Assembly: GCF_023278185.1 (NCBI RefSeq)
Contig: NZ_CP066356.1
Span: forward strand, 7,556,001-7,620,000
From: Bradyrhizobium elkanii USDA 76
GTDB lineage: Bacteria; Pseudomonadota; Alphaproteobacteria; Rhizobiales; Xanthobacteraceae
Direction: 5' to 3'
Length of the DNA: 64,000 nt
Shown here: positions 1 through 8,437 of the stretch, piece by piece
How the letters are laid out: each line of letters opens with the position of its first letter
How positions within the stretch are numbered: the stretch's first letter is position 1
The notes under the pieces: generated by a model
Told to the model about the DNA's origin: nothing
Database searches by the model: none
Seen by the model: only the letters and a program-made list of their open reading frames with translations
Made by a program: the position numbers and the translations under genes

Positions 1-1122
1 GACCGGCACCTTGTGCTTTATGGCATGCTTGCGGACTTGCGTCAGGATCTGTCTGGCTTGGTCGGCGCTGGCGACGAGCTGTAATTCATTGAGCAACGCG
101 GTGATCGCCGACAGCCCGGAATGCTTACCGATCACAAAACTGTTGCGGCGCCCAAGCAGAACCGGATCAAGCGACTGGTAGGTACGTTGATCTTTTAAAA
201 GGCCATCCACGTGAATGCCCGATTCATGCGTAAAAATATGCTCTCCGACGATGGCTTTGTTCAGAGGAATCGCACGTGCGGCTGCCGCTGCAACCACTGC
301 GGCGACCTTCTCGAGTTCCGGAAGTATGATGCCGGTCTCGCGCCTGTAGAGCTGCTTGAGCGCGACCGCGACTTCCTCGAGCGGTGCATTTCCAGCCCGT
401 TCGCCGAGGCCGATAACGGTTACCGAGGCGTGGCTCGCGCCGGCCTTGATGGCGGAGAGCGTGTTGGCGGTTGCGAGGCCGAGATCGTCGTGACCATGAA
501 ACTCAAGTTCGAGATCGGTGGTCGCCCGCAAATTTCCGACCAGAGCGGAGGTTGTGTCCGGGTCGAGCACACTGAGCGTATCGGCAATACGAAAGCGACG
601 CGCTCCCGCCGATTTTGCCGCGGCTATCAGTCTGATGAGAAAGTCGATGTCGGCGCGGGAGGAGTCCTCGCCGCCGACGGCAACCTCAAGTCCCCGCTCA
701 CGTGCATAACCTACCACTCGCTTCACTTGTTCCAGCGCCAGGTCGCGACGACCGCCAAGCTTGGCCGCGATCTGGATATCGGAACTCGGGATCGACACAT
801 TGACCATGGACACCTTCGCTTCGATCGCCGCGTCGATGTCGGCTTCGCGCATCCGGCACCAGCCTATGGTGGTCAGCGGAAGCTCTGCTTCGACGATTGC
901 GTGGATGGCGGTGATCTCCTCGTTGCCCATCGCGGGCGTTCCCGCCTCGATCTCCGTCACGCCGGCCCGCGCCAGCGCCTGCGCGATCGCCAGCTTTTCC
1001 TCTGTGGTGAACGCAACGCCAGGCGCCTGCTCGCCGTCGCGTAATGTCGTGTCGTTGAGCACGGTCGGCTTGGCGCTCGCCTGCTCGGGCCAAGCCGGCT
1101 TGGCGGTCTTGGTAGCGGCCAT
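1..1122 (-). CDS. nifV: Homocitrate synthase NifV, C-terminus cut by the window edge
   Basis: NifV condenses acetyl-CoA with 2-oxoglutarate to homocitrate, the organic ligand of the nitrogenase iron-molybdenum cofactor. The minus-strand frame is open for 374 codons to the left edge, so the stop lies outside the window. The N-terminal part carries the DRE-TIM metallolyase signature [15 protein letters not shown] near residue 22, and [12 protein letters not shown] follows further in. An ATG at 1122 preceded by AGGAGC (1132-1137) is the likely start; an in-frame ATG at 1140 overlaps that ribosome site and is less likely. The gene has its own NifA-type promoter and lies downstream of nifQ. Rhizobia that rely on plant homocitrate often lack nifV, so its presence is consistent with Bradyrhizobium. 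Confidence 0.93.
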   Translation of the reverse strand, partial: MAATKTAKPAWPEQASAKPTVLNDTTLRDGEQAPGVAFTTEEKLAIAQALARAGVTEIEAGTPAMGNEEITAIHAIVEAELPLTTIGWCRMREADIDAAIEAKVSMVNVSIPSSDIQIAAKLGGRRDLALEQVKRVVGYARERGLEVAVGGEDSSRADIDFLIRLIAAAKSAGARRFRIADTLSVLDPDTTSALVGNLRATTDLELEFHGHDDLGLATANTLSAIKAGASHASVTVIGLGERAGNAPLEEVAVALKQLYRRETGIILPELEKVAAVVAAAAARAIPLNKAIVGEHIFTHESGIHVDGLLKDQRTYQSLDPVLLGRRNSFVIGKHSGLSAITALLNELQLVASADQARQILTQVRKHAIKHKVPV

Positions 1123-1163
1123 CACGAAAGGGCTCCTCATTGCTTTTGACCCACAGGCGCTTC

Positions 1164-1180
1164 AGCAACCCCCATGCCAG
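1164..1180 (-). promoter_or_regulatory. Sigma-54 -24/-12 promoter of nifV
   Basis: On the minus strand the bases read TGGCATGGGGGTTGCT, with GG and GC separated by exactly ten bases as RpoN promoters require. It lies about 45 bp upstream of the nifV ATG, leaving a leader of about 30 nt, and about 75 bp downstream of a perfect NifA site. Confidence 0.85.
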
Positions 1181-1251
1181 CCCGCCACGCTTTTTAACCC
1201 GTTGAAAACAATATGCTTACTTCAGCGGCTAGCTTGCCTTCGCTAATTGAT

Positions 1252-1267
1252 TGTCGCAAACGCGACA
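1252..1267 (-). promoter_or_regulatory. NifA upstream activator site for nifV
   Basis: TGT-N10-ACA with the palindromic core TGTcgcaaacgcgACA. It lies 72 bp upstream of the -24 element of nifV, a normal NifA distance. The rest of the 1141-1500 interval shows no gene. Confidence 0.8.
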
Positions 1268-1500
1268 GGCTTATGAAGCGGACGGCTCATCCTGCCACTC
1301 GCAACACCGAGCTCGAATGTTAACGCGATTGCGACACGCCGGCAGGCACGAATGTCGCGGAGTATTTGTGGCCCGCCCGCCTTAGACCCATGGTCGCGCG
1401 CGCATCGAAACGGCGTTAGGCCGCGCCCTCCAGTTCCTGCTGAACTCGCCAAAGCGCGCGCGGGTTCTAGCTGACTTGAGCGATCGAGCCTTGCAACGGC

Positions 1501-2214
1501 TTAAATGGGCCAGTCGACGCCGATGACCGGGCGAGCCGTCTGCAACAGAACGTCACGCCGACGTTCTGCCATCCGGCTCTCGCCGCTTTCTTCGCCGAAG
1601 CAGAGATTGAAATCGCTACATTGCGTGCAAACGGGCGTTGTACACATGACGAGGCCTTCATCCTCGCACAGCGAGCGGTAGAAGAAGCGCTTCCAGCGCA
1701 TATTGTTGTTATTGCGCGCGGCGAGCGGCGCGAAGTGGCGACTTAGCAGCCGAGAGAGTTCGCCACGATTGCGTAATCCGAGATCTTCCCACAAGTGGTT
1801 TGGCTCTATGGCGCGGCGTGCGATCATCGCGGCCAGCCAACCCCCGATACGTCCTTCCGTTGAGCGTTGCTTGAGCAAGAGATCGCGCACCATTGCGATT
1901 TCGTCGTTCTCATCGCACTTGAAAGCCAGGAGCTGCTCCGACACCTTGACCCCGATCGATGGAAAATGGTGGTCCAGCAGGGCCGCCAGCTCGTGGCCGG
2001 ACAGGCCGGCCTTCTCGGGAAGCGGGCCACCATCCATCGAGGCGGCCGCCAGAATTGACGCCAGGACATGGCAATCGAAATTGCTGTCGGTCGTAATGTC
2101 GGCCTCTTCGGGAGGCACACCAGTGAGCGCTCGATAGGTCGCAATTCCTCTTTGCACCTCGCTGCCCGCGTCGGCGCAAACAGCTGCAAACGGATGGAAG
2201 TTCGCTTTGGGCAT
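1501..2214 (-). CDS. nifQ: Molybdenum-donating protein NifQ
   Basis: NifQ is an Fe-S/Mo protein thought to supply molybdenum to the NifEN/NifH platform during FeMo-co assembly. This 237-residue frame ends with the diagnostic cysteine array CTTPVCTQCSDFNLC (Cx4Cx2Cx5C) near residues 192-206, followed by a short tail. The N-terminal half is alpha-helical and poorly conserved, as is usual in the family. It starts at ATG 2214, 137 bp downstream of nifH on the same strand. A strong stem-loop separates the two genes, so it may be read through from the nifH promoter at reduced level. No good promoter of its own is visible. Confidence 0.92.
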   Translation of the reverse strand: MPKANFHPFAAVCADAGSEVQRGIATYRALTGVPPEEADITTDSNFDCHVLASILAAASMDGGPLPEKAGLSGHELAALLDHHFPSIGVKVSEQLLAFKCDENDEIAMVRDLLLKQRSTEGRIGGWLAAMIARRAIEPNHLWEDLGLRNRGELSRLLSRHFAPLAARNNNNMRWKRFFYRSLCEDEGLVMCTTPVCTQCSDFNLCFGEESGESRMAERRRDVLLQTARPVIGVDWPI

Positions 2215-2274
2215 GAATCTTTTACAGCGTCACGTTTGCCCCGTCCCATTCTAGCTGGCCGGGTGATCGTCAGA

Positions 2275-2314
2275 ATGCCGGTCTCCCCGGATGGGGGGTG
2301 AGGGAGACCGGCAT
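2275..2314 (-). terminator. Strong stem-loop between nifH and nifQ
   Basis: A perfect 13-bp inverted repeat (ATGCCGGTCTCCC at 2275-2287, complement at 2302-2314) with a 14-nt loop lies just after the nifH stop. No run of T follows on the minus strand, so it is more likely an mRNA-stabilising or attenuating structure at the nifH 3' end than a full intrinsic terminator. Confidence 0.65.
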
Positions 2315-2350
2315 CCGTCGCGCGCCTTCACAAGGCCGCGACCCGCGACC

Positions 2351-3346
<996 letters not shown>

Positions 3347-3396
3347 TTATGCGTCGGCGTGCACTCAGCCCTCACTCAGTGTTGCTGCCGCTTAAT

Positions 3397-3413
3397 AGCA
3401 ACCGTCATGCCAA
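3397..3413 (-). promoter_or_regulatory. Sigma-54 promoter of nifH
   Basis: The minus strand reads TTGGCATGACGGTTGCT, a near-consensus -24/-12 element with GG-N10-GC. It implies a leader of about 150 nt before the nifH start. Confidence 0.9.
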
Positions 3414-3482
3414 CACTGTCCGCGCTCATTAAGCTTCTGATTGCATTCTAAAAAGCCAACGAGCCGTTGAACAACCCCGGAG

Positions 3483-3498
3483 TGTTTTGCACCGGACA
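3483..3498 (-). promoter_or_regulatory. NifA site 1 of nifH
   Basis: Perfect TGT-N10-ACA, 71 bp upstream of the nifH -24 element. Confidence 0.85.
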
Positions 3499-3511
3499 GG
3501 ATCCGCTCGGC

Positions 3512-3527
3512 TGTCAGAAAACGAACA
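3512..3527 (-). promoter_or_regulatory. NifA site 2 of nifH
   Basis: A second perfect TGT-N10-ACA, 29 bp centre to centre from the first. Paired NifA sites are typical of strong Bradyrhizobium nif promoters. Confidence 0.85.
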
Positions 3528-3659
3528 CCGGCCAACCAATCAGGCTGGAAAACGGCAGCTTGGCATGACCAGATCCAATGCTCTCAAATGGAACGGGACT
3601 TGCTCCTCTTCTTGCAAGCCAGTGGTCGGCAATTTTGGCAGAGCGAGATGCAGTCGAGG

Positions 3660-3676
3660 TTGGCATCTCTAAGGCA
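3660..3676 (+). promoter_or_regulatory. Possible sigma-54 promoter pointing towards the ArsC-like gene
   Basis: The plus strand reads TTGGCATCTCTAAGGCA, with correct GG-N10-GC spacing but a poor -12 box (AGGC instead of TTGC). It lies 133 bp beyond the nifH NifA sites on the opposite side, so those sites could serve both directions. The distance to the next start (4035) is long. Otherwise the 3528-4034 interval holds no gene that I can see. Confidence 0.3.
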
Positions 3677-4034
3677 TGTGACCGGCGATGGGGTTCGTGG
3701 TCGATGATGCGAGGTAAATTGTGCGGCTCACCGACCAATTGATCCAACTGATCAGAACGACGCGCCTGAGCCTGAAGGCAGCAAGAAGCGACTTACAAGG
3801 GTGCCTCGGATCGAAACTAGCTGCGGTTCTGCCCCGCGCTTCGTTTGCGAGACATGAAAGGCCAATTCTCGTTGATGAGTTAATCGTCCAACGAAGACGT
3901 TAAGAAGGGGCGCAAGCACGGTACGGTGCTCAAGCCGCTTATGTGTGATCATTTGCACGAGCGTCAACTGCGCTCTCCGACATAGCGGAACCCGTCGCCG
4001 ATCGTTCAGCTCAGCGAACCCACATAAGCAGACC

Positions 4035-4448
4035 ATGGCGACAATCGTCTTTTATCAAAAACCCGGCTGCGTCACCAATGCACGTCAGATGCTGGCGCTG
4101 AAGGCCGCTGGCCATGACGTGATAGCCAAGGATATATTGAAGGAGCCGTGGGCTGCGGAGGAATTGCGACACTTCTTCGGCAGGACGCCGATTGCATCCT
4201 GGTTCAACCGAGCCGCGCCTCGTATCAGGTCAGGCGAAGTTAATCCTGACGCAATCGACGCAGCGAGCGCACTGACGTTAATGCTGGCAGATCCGCTCCT
4301 GATCAGACGTCCGCTGATCGACGTCGATGGTGCAAGATGCGCCGGATTCGATCATGAAGCCGTGCTGTCGTTGCTTGGCCGGGACGCGCAAGGTGACCTT
4401 GAGGGATGCTCCCACGAACAACAGGGCACGCACTGCCCGCAGATGTGA
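4035..4448 (+). CDS. ArsC/Spx-family nitrogenase-associated protein
   Basis: A 137-residue thioredoxin-fold protein of the ArsC/Spx type, of the subgroup usually annotated as nitrogenase-associated protein (NifO-like). It starts MATIVFYQKPGCVTNARQ, where the single N-terminal cysteine sits in GCVTN instead of the CxxS/CxxC of true arsenate reductases. The family core follows (KDILKEPW, LRHFFGRTP, ADPLLIRRPLIDV). The last 20 residues are less conserved and carry two more cysteines and several histidines. NifO-type proteins have been linked to molybdenum partitioning or protection of nitrogenase, but the biochemical role is unsettled. It is one of the few plus-strand genes here and is divergent from nifH. 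Confidence 0.82.
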   Translation: MATIVFYQKPGCVTNARQMLALKAAGHDVIAKDILKEPWAAEELRHFFGRTPIASWFNRAAPRIRSGEVNPDAIDAASALTLMLADPLLIRRPLIDVDGARCAGFDHEAVLSLLGRDAQGDLEGCSHEQQGTHCPQM

Positions 4449-4826
4449 GGATACGATCGATCATACGACTGCGCCGCCAACCAATGCGAACAACGATCCT
4501 GCCTTATCGCTTTGTCAGGATGGCCGACGGCATGTTCGGCGAGACGGCCGACGTGCGTGGCTCTTCGTAACCAGCGGCGCTCAGATTGCTCGGTTTGAAT
4601 AAGACATGTCGTCGCCTGCGGTGTGGGAAACCACCGCAGTTCTATCGCGCACAAGATTCCTGCAGCCGGGATTTGATCAGAGCTTTGAGCCGAGACACGG
4701 TTATTGAATAGATTCGGCTCAGACGGAATGTTAAACTGAATAAACGATACGGACAGAACCACGGAGCTTCGTGGTCGTGATCCTTATGCAACGTGGCTGC
4801 ATAATTGCGCTACGTGCGCCGCCATT
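4449..4826. other. Gene-poor stretch between the ArsC-like gene and ompW
   Basis: No convincing gene is seen. Minus-strand frame 4352-4762 overlaps the real gene and has no recognisable product. The stretch ends at the FixK-type box of the OmpW gene. Confidence 0.5.
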
Positions 4827-4840
4827 TTGATCAGCATCAA
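4827..4840 (+). promoter_or_regulatory. FixK/FNR-type box upstream of ompW
   Basis: A perfect palindrome, TTGAT-CAGC-ATCAA, centred 80 bp upstream of the ATG at 4914. If it acts as a class II site at -41.5, transcription would begin near 4875, which leaves a leader of about 39 nt. FixK2 of Bradyrhizobium recognises this consensus in low oxygen. Confidence 0.75.
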
Positions 4841-4913
4841 ATCAATCGCCGTCTCCCATGTGTGACAGAGGTCTCGCGCGACTCTTCGCGCGAACTTTGG
4901 AATGGAGAATTCG

Positions 4914-5645
4914 ATGAGGATCAAAGCAATTCTGACGACGACATCGCTGCTCGCGCTCGCGAGCTCGTTGGCCAGCATGTCGGTTCAGGCCGCCGATCTG
5001 GCGCAGGCCCCTATCTACTACAAAGCCCCCCCAATCGAACCCTTCAATCCGTGGATGATCCGCCTGCGCGTTCTCGGCGTTTTACCGGATACCGCAGGCA
5101 GCTCCGTCAATGTCGCCGGGGCGTCGCCGCTATCCTCGCCAGCCTCCGGGCTATCGATCAGCGACCAAGCGGTACCGGAGCTCGATATCACCTATTTCTT
5201 CACAAGAAACGTTGCCGCCGAACTCATTCTCGGTGTGAGCCGCCATCACATCAGCGGCACAGGTAAGCTAAATGGACTAGATATCGGCAAGGCTTGGCTG
5301 TTGCCGCCAACGCTGACTCTGCAATATCACTTCACCGATTTCGGCCCGCTCAAGCCTTACATCGGCGCGGGCATCAACTACACCGTATTCTTCAACCAAT
5401 CGGCTGCCAATACGTCGCTCGCCGGCCTTGCCGTGACGGATTTGCACATCGCCAACCAGTTCGGCGCCGCGGTCCAATTCGGCTTCGATTATATGCTTGA
5501 CCGCCATTGGGGCCTCAACTTCGACGTGAAGAAGTTGTGGTTGCGGCCGGATTATTCGGCGACCGTGAACAATGCGATTGCCGTCACTGGTCGCGCCAAT
5601 ATCGACCCATGGCTCGTCAGCGGTGGCATCACCTACAAGTTCTGA
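4914..5645 (+). CDS. OmpW-family outer-membrane protein
   Basis: An eight-stranded outer-membrane barrel of the OmpW type, 243 residues from ATG 4914. This start was chosen because GGAG lies 6 nt upstream; ATG 4902 would overlap that site. A Sec signal peptide ends about residue 26 (SMSVQA/ADLAQ). The mature part opens with the family segment PWMIRLRVLGVLPD and shows alternating strands and the signature DITYFFTRNVAAELI, TLTLQYHF and PYIGAGINYT. It ends in the barrel signal ITYKF with a terminal phenylalanine. OmpW proteins pass small hydrophobic compounds and are often induced in low oxygen, which fits the upstream FixK-type box. The natural substrate is unknown. Confidence 0.9.
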   Translation: MRIKAILTTTSLLALASSLASMSVQAADLAQAPIYYKAPPIEPFNPWMIRLRVLGVLPDTAGSSVNVAGASPLSSPASGLSISDQAVPELDITYFFTRNVAAELILGVSRHHISGTGKLNGLDIGKAWLLPPTLTLQYHFTDFGPLKPYIGAGINYTVFFNQSAANTSLAGLAVTDLHIANQFGAAVQFGFDYMLDRHWGLNFDVKKLWLRPDYSATVNNAIAVTGRANIDPWLVSGGITYKF

Positions 5646-6194
5646 GGCTGGAAACACGCTTCAGTGAACTTCCCGGACGCGCCGGGTCGCCGGACGCGTC
5701 TCTCCGTTATAATACAGTACAAACGCCAGCGAGATGATGCGTAAAGACGCGTCGTCTCGCCGGTGACCAGGAGCCACTCCCAGCATTGCTCGCGCTGTGC
5801 GTCACGGATGTGTCGGTAAGTGGTGGAAAACAATCAAATCGAGCCACTAGTGATAGGCTCCTGCTCGTGCTTCCCGGCATTAGCAGAAGCGGCCGCCTGC
5901 CTATCGGCGCCAAGAATTCAAGGCGGTCGCCCCCTGCGAGAGAACGACCGCACTTGCAAGGACATGAGCTCAGGGCTCTTCGGCCCCGATCATGAGTAGA
6001 ATCCGATCAAGGCTTACCTTGTAGCGCATGTTCTTGAAACCAACGCCATAGCGACAAGTAAGCAGTCCCGTGTTGGGCACGTACTGGAAGCGTTAGGGCA
6101 CCCGATCATTGTCGAACGTTCCAAGATGCTAGCTACTGGGCGGATAGGCCTGCGATGTTCGATACAAAGGGCGAGCGGCGCTCAAGCGACGCCT
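5646..6194. other. Intergenic stretch with no recognised gene
   Basis: Only short overlapping frames are present, none with recognisable composition. I see no RNA gene or repeat in it. Confidence 0.5.
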
Positions 6195-6542
6195 TTAGCT
6201 TCGCCTCAGCACCATCACGAGGCGATCGACACGTTTGCCCTGCTTGAGATGAGAGTCTACGATTTCATCAACGTCCTCAGGCGTGGTGGCGCGATACCAG
6301 ATTCCGTCTGGATAGACGACCATCAAAGGACCGGAGTTACAAAAGCCAAGGCAGCCCGTCACCGTGAAACCGACATCAGTGAGGTCTTGCGCTTCGATCG
6401 CCTTGCCCATCCGATCCCAGAGGGCCTGCGCCCCAGAAGCGCCGCAACTGCCGTGCGGATGATTCGGCGGTCGCTGCGTGTTGCAGGCAAAGACGTGATG
6501 CCTATAAAGTTGAGGAAGCTCGAATTCGGTTTCTGCGTTCAT
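6195..6542 (-). CDS. Thioredoxin-like [2Fe-2S] ferredoxin
   Basis: A 115-residue Shethna-type (thioredoxin-like) [2Fe-2S] ferredoxin. The first two cysteines lie in the segment beginning FACNTQRPPNHPHGSCG near residues 20-33, and the second pair is in the loop GCLGFCNSGP near residues 64-68, the family pattern. Such proteins accompany nif clusters and are thought to donate electrons to nitrogenase or protect it by conformational locking. It stands alone with about 550 bp of empty sequence on one side and about 960 bp on the other. I found no NifA or -24/-12 element directly upstream. The nearest minus-strand ATG with a plausible frame is 6542. Confidence 0.85.
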   Translation of the reverse strand: MNAETEFELPQLYRHHVFACNTQRPPNHPHGSCGASGAQALWDRMGKAIEAQDLTDVGFTVTGCLGFCNSGPLMVVYPDGIWYRATTPEDVDEIVDSHLKQGKRVDRLVMVLRRS

Positions 6543-7243
6543 GCGCCTATCCTGAAATCAACGGCCTCCGTCATCTGAAAAGAGACAAGATCCGAGCGCA
6601 TCCGCCCGAACAACCTGCTCCTCAGTCGAACGCCGCATCGACCAATTGATCCTACTAATTCCCACTCCAGCTTGCGAAAGCGGGCGACATGCCGATGATG
6701 ATCGCTGACGATCAGCGATACTCGACATCTAGAATATCCTCCTTGATCAGCTTCAACCTCGCGGTGTCTCCCTCCGCATTACTTACGCAACCATCCAACT
6801 TTTCCAAGCAAGTTCCGCACCAGATGCGTAGCGATCATTTCTTCAGCGATCTCATTCTATGCTCCGGCGCGATTGACGATTATCCGGCGCGACTGACAAT
6901 TATGCCGAGGTTGCAACATTGTCACCCTCCCTTGTTCCATGCGTGACATATGGCACATCGCGTTTGGTACGCTCCCGCTTCAGCATTTCGCGTTGCGCAC
7001 CGTTCGCACGCACAATAGCCGGACCACGCCAACGCGCCCGTTCGTGCATTCGACCTTGGCGGCCGCCACCGGCTGACTATGGTGCGGCACTCGCTAAGGG
7101 CATCGCATGAACGAAAGCTTGGCATTGCAATTGCTACGCCCGCTTCGGCGGTCGTCCAAGAATTGTGACACAGGATCGTCATTCCTCCAGACCAAACGGT
7201 CCTGTCAGTCTGGGTCCCCCCATTTCAACCAGCCCAGACGGTG
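6543..7243. other. Long gene-poor stretch
   Basis: About 700 bp without a frame that I can support. Small frames at 6689-6946, 6922-7182 and 7107-7412 overlap each other and look like chance. Confidence 0.45.
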
Positions 7244-7267
7244 CCCTCGGCGTAACCGCCGAGGGCA
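7244..7267. terminator. Ten-bp perfect stem with TAAC tetraloop
   Basis: GCCCTCGGCG-TAAC-CGCCGAGGGC followed on the plus strand by ATTTCCTT. It is a very stable hairpin and the likely transcription end for the minus-strand Rieske gene 240 bp away, or for plus-strand transcripts. The poly-T tract is weak in both directions. Confidence 0.5.
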
Positions 7268-7503
7268 TTTCCTTCTCAAAGACATCGTATCCAGCGGCGG
7301 CAATGGCCTGCTGGCTCGATTTGGTGCGCTAGCGCCAAAGCACCTCCTAGGTGCCGCGAAGGTCGCGGTCGCACGAGGTTCGGCTGTTCGCCTCTCAACG
7401 CCAAAGCATTGACGCGCGTCCGCGCCCAGCACTCGCTGGTACGATGGCATTATTCGGCGACAACGCGCCGGAGACGTGTTGAGCAACAGCCAAGTGACGC
7501 CTG

Positions 7504-7962
7504 CTAATCGGGATGGATCGTTATATCCATGGTTTCGTCGCTGTCCTCGAACGGCTCGGAAAACCGATCATCCTCAAGTAGCTTGATGCCACACAGGCAG
7601 ACGTCACCTTCGATGACGGCGAGTGCGATCGGCTCAAGTGTTTGTCCAGTGCAGGGACCATCGATGCACAGCCCGGTGTCGATCTCAAATTTCGCACCGT
7701 GCCGTGCGCATCTGAGAAAGGAGCGATCGGAGGAGAAGAACTCGCCGGAGCCGATGTTGAGCCATAAGCTGTCATGCGGACAACGATTGACGTAGCCTAG
7801 ATAGTCATCGTCAAAAGTGCGAACCACAACAATTGGAAACGGCCGGCTCTCGCCGCTGTCGTCTACCTGCGACAAGCTAAAGGCCTTGGCGCCACACCGC
7901 TCGATGGCATCGACCGGACAGACGGCAAACACCTCGATCTGATCACACATCGGGCCGATCAT
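7504..7962 (-). CDS. Rieske-type [2Fe-2S] protein (first of two paralogues)
   Basis: A 152-residue soluble Rieske protein. The ligands lie in RCPHDSLWL and RCARHGAKFEIDTG, the C-x-H / C-x2-H pair typical of small Rieske ferredoxins. The protein carries an extra N-terminal stretch with three cysteines (MCDQIEVFAVC, ERCGAK) and an acidic C-terminal tail. It closely resembles in layout the protein at 17300-17695 (both contain GPCxGxxLxPIAL and a CVVG/CLCG-like strand), so the two are probably paralogues. It follows a small unknown gene by 8 bp and forms the tail of the DegT block. An electron-transfer role near nitrogenase is inferred, not shown. Confidence 0.83.
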   Translation of the reverse strand: MIGPMCDQIEVFAVCPVDAIERCGAKAFSLSQVDDSGESRPFPIVVVRTFDDDYLGYVNRCPHDSLWLNIGSGEFFSSDRSFLRCARHGAKFEIDTGLCIDGPCTGQTLEPIALAVIEGDVCLCGIKLLEDDRFSEPFEDSDETMDITIHPD

Positions 7963-7970
7963 CCCTTTGC

Positions 7971-8192
7971 TTATCCAGGCCTCGCAGTTTCCTGCTTGAA
8001 AGCTTCGACTGCAGCCCGGGCCAGCCGAAAAACGCCGCGGCCACGAGCGAGCGGCCGATAGGTCGAGCCGGCACGGGTATTGAGGACATCAAACCATTGG
8101 TTCGGCGTGAGCTTCGCCGGGCGCTCGCTGATTTGGATCACTCTCCCGTTTGGAGCGAAGCGGACGTGAATGATGACCTGTTGAGAAGTCAT
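7971..8192 (-). CDS. Small conserved-looking protein of unknown function
   Basis: A 73-residue frame starting MTSQQVIIHVRFAPNGRV at ATG 8192, with AGGGG about 8 nt upstream. It is basic, has no cysteine and no membrane segment, and reads like a compact two-strand, two-helix domain. I do not recognise the family. Its position between the DegT-like gene and the Rieske gene, with short spacing on the downstream side (8 bp), suggests one operon. The longer in-frame extension to 8342 has unlikely composition and was not used. Confidence 0.6.
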   Translation of the reverse strand: MTSQQVIIHVRFAPNGRVIQISERPAKLTPNQWFDVLNTRAGSTYRPLARGRGVFRLARAAVEAFKQETARPG

Positions 8193-8214
8193 GGCAACCC
8201 CTATTTGGCCGACT

Positions 8215-8436
8215 TTAAAGACCCGAGCCGAAACTGAGGATCTCTGTTGCGACGTGCTCCGTTTCCGGAAGCTTGCGTGGCCTCCAGCCGCGGCTTGGAG
8301 ACCGCGCCTCGCTACTTTCGAGCAGGTCTTCTTCGTGCCCACGGCCCCCCTCGGTCGCCCCGCTCATCTCGCGCGACGTCGCAAGTGGGATCATCGCATT
8401 CGATCGTGGTCCGTCGATGTAGTGGATGACGCGCAT
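8215..8436 (-). CDS. Possible small gene filling the gap after the DegT-like gene
   Basis: A 73-residue frame starting MRVIHYIDGPRSNAMIP whose ATG lies one base after the stop of the DegT-like gene (TGA-G-ATG). It ends 22 bp before the next start. The upstream AGGGGCAGCG could serve as a ribosome site. The composition is polar with many Glu, Arg and Ser and no recognised domain. Position is the only support, so it may be a chance frame. Confidence 0.4.
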   Translation of the reverse strand: MRVIHYIDGPRSNAMIPLATSREMSGATEGGRGHEEDLLESSEARSPSRGWRPRKLPETEHVATEILSFGSGL

Positions 8437-8437
8437 C

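Noticed and set aside
211-1044. 277-residue plus-strand frame opposite nifV
   Set aside because: It is the antisense shadow of the well-conserved nifV frame.
2232-2247. GG-N10-GC element just upstream of nifQ
   Set aside because: The -12 box is poor and the element is too close to the nifQ start to leave a leader.
4794-4808. -24/-12-like TGGCTGCATAATTGC upstream of ompW
   Set aside because: No NifA-type site lies upstream, and the FixK box just downstream explains regulation better.
5840-5925. SpeI-, NotI- and EcoRI-like sites that recall a cloning vector
   Set aside because: The spacing and intervening bases do not match a common vector polylinker, so chance sites in natural DNA are more likely.
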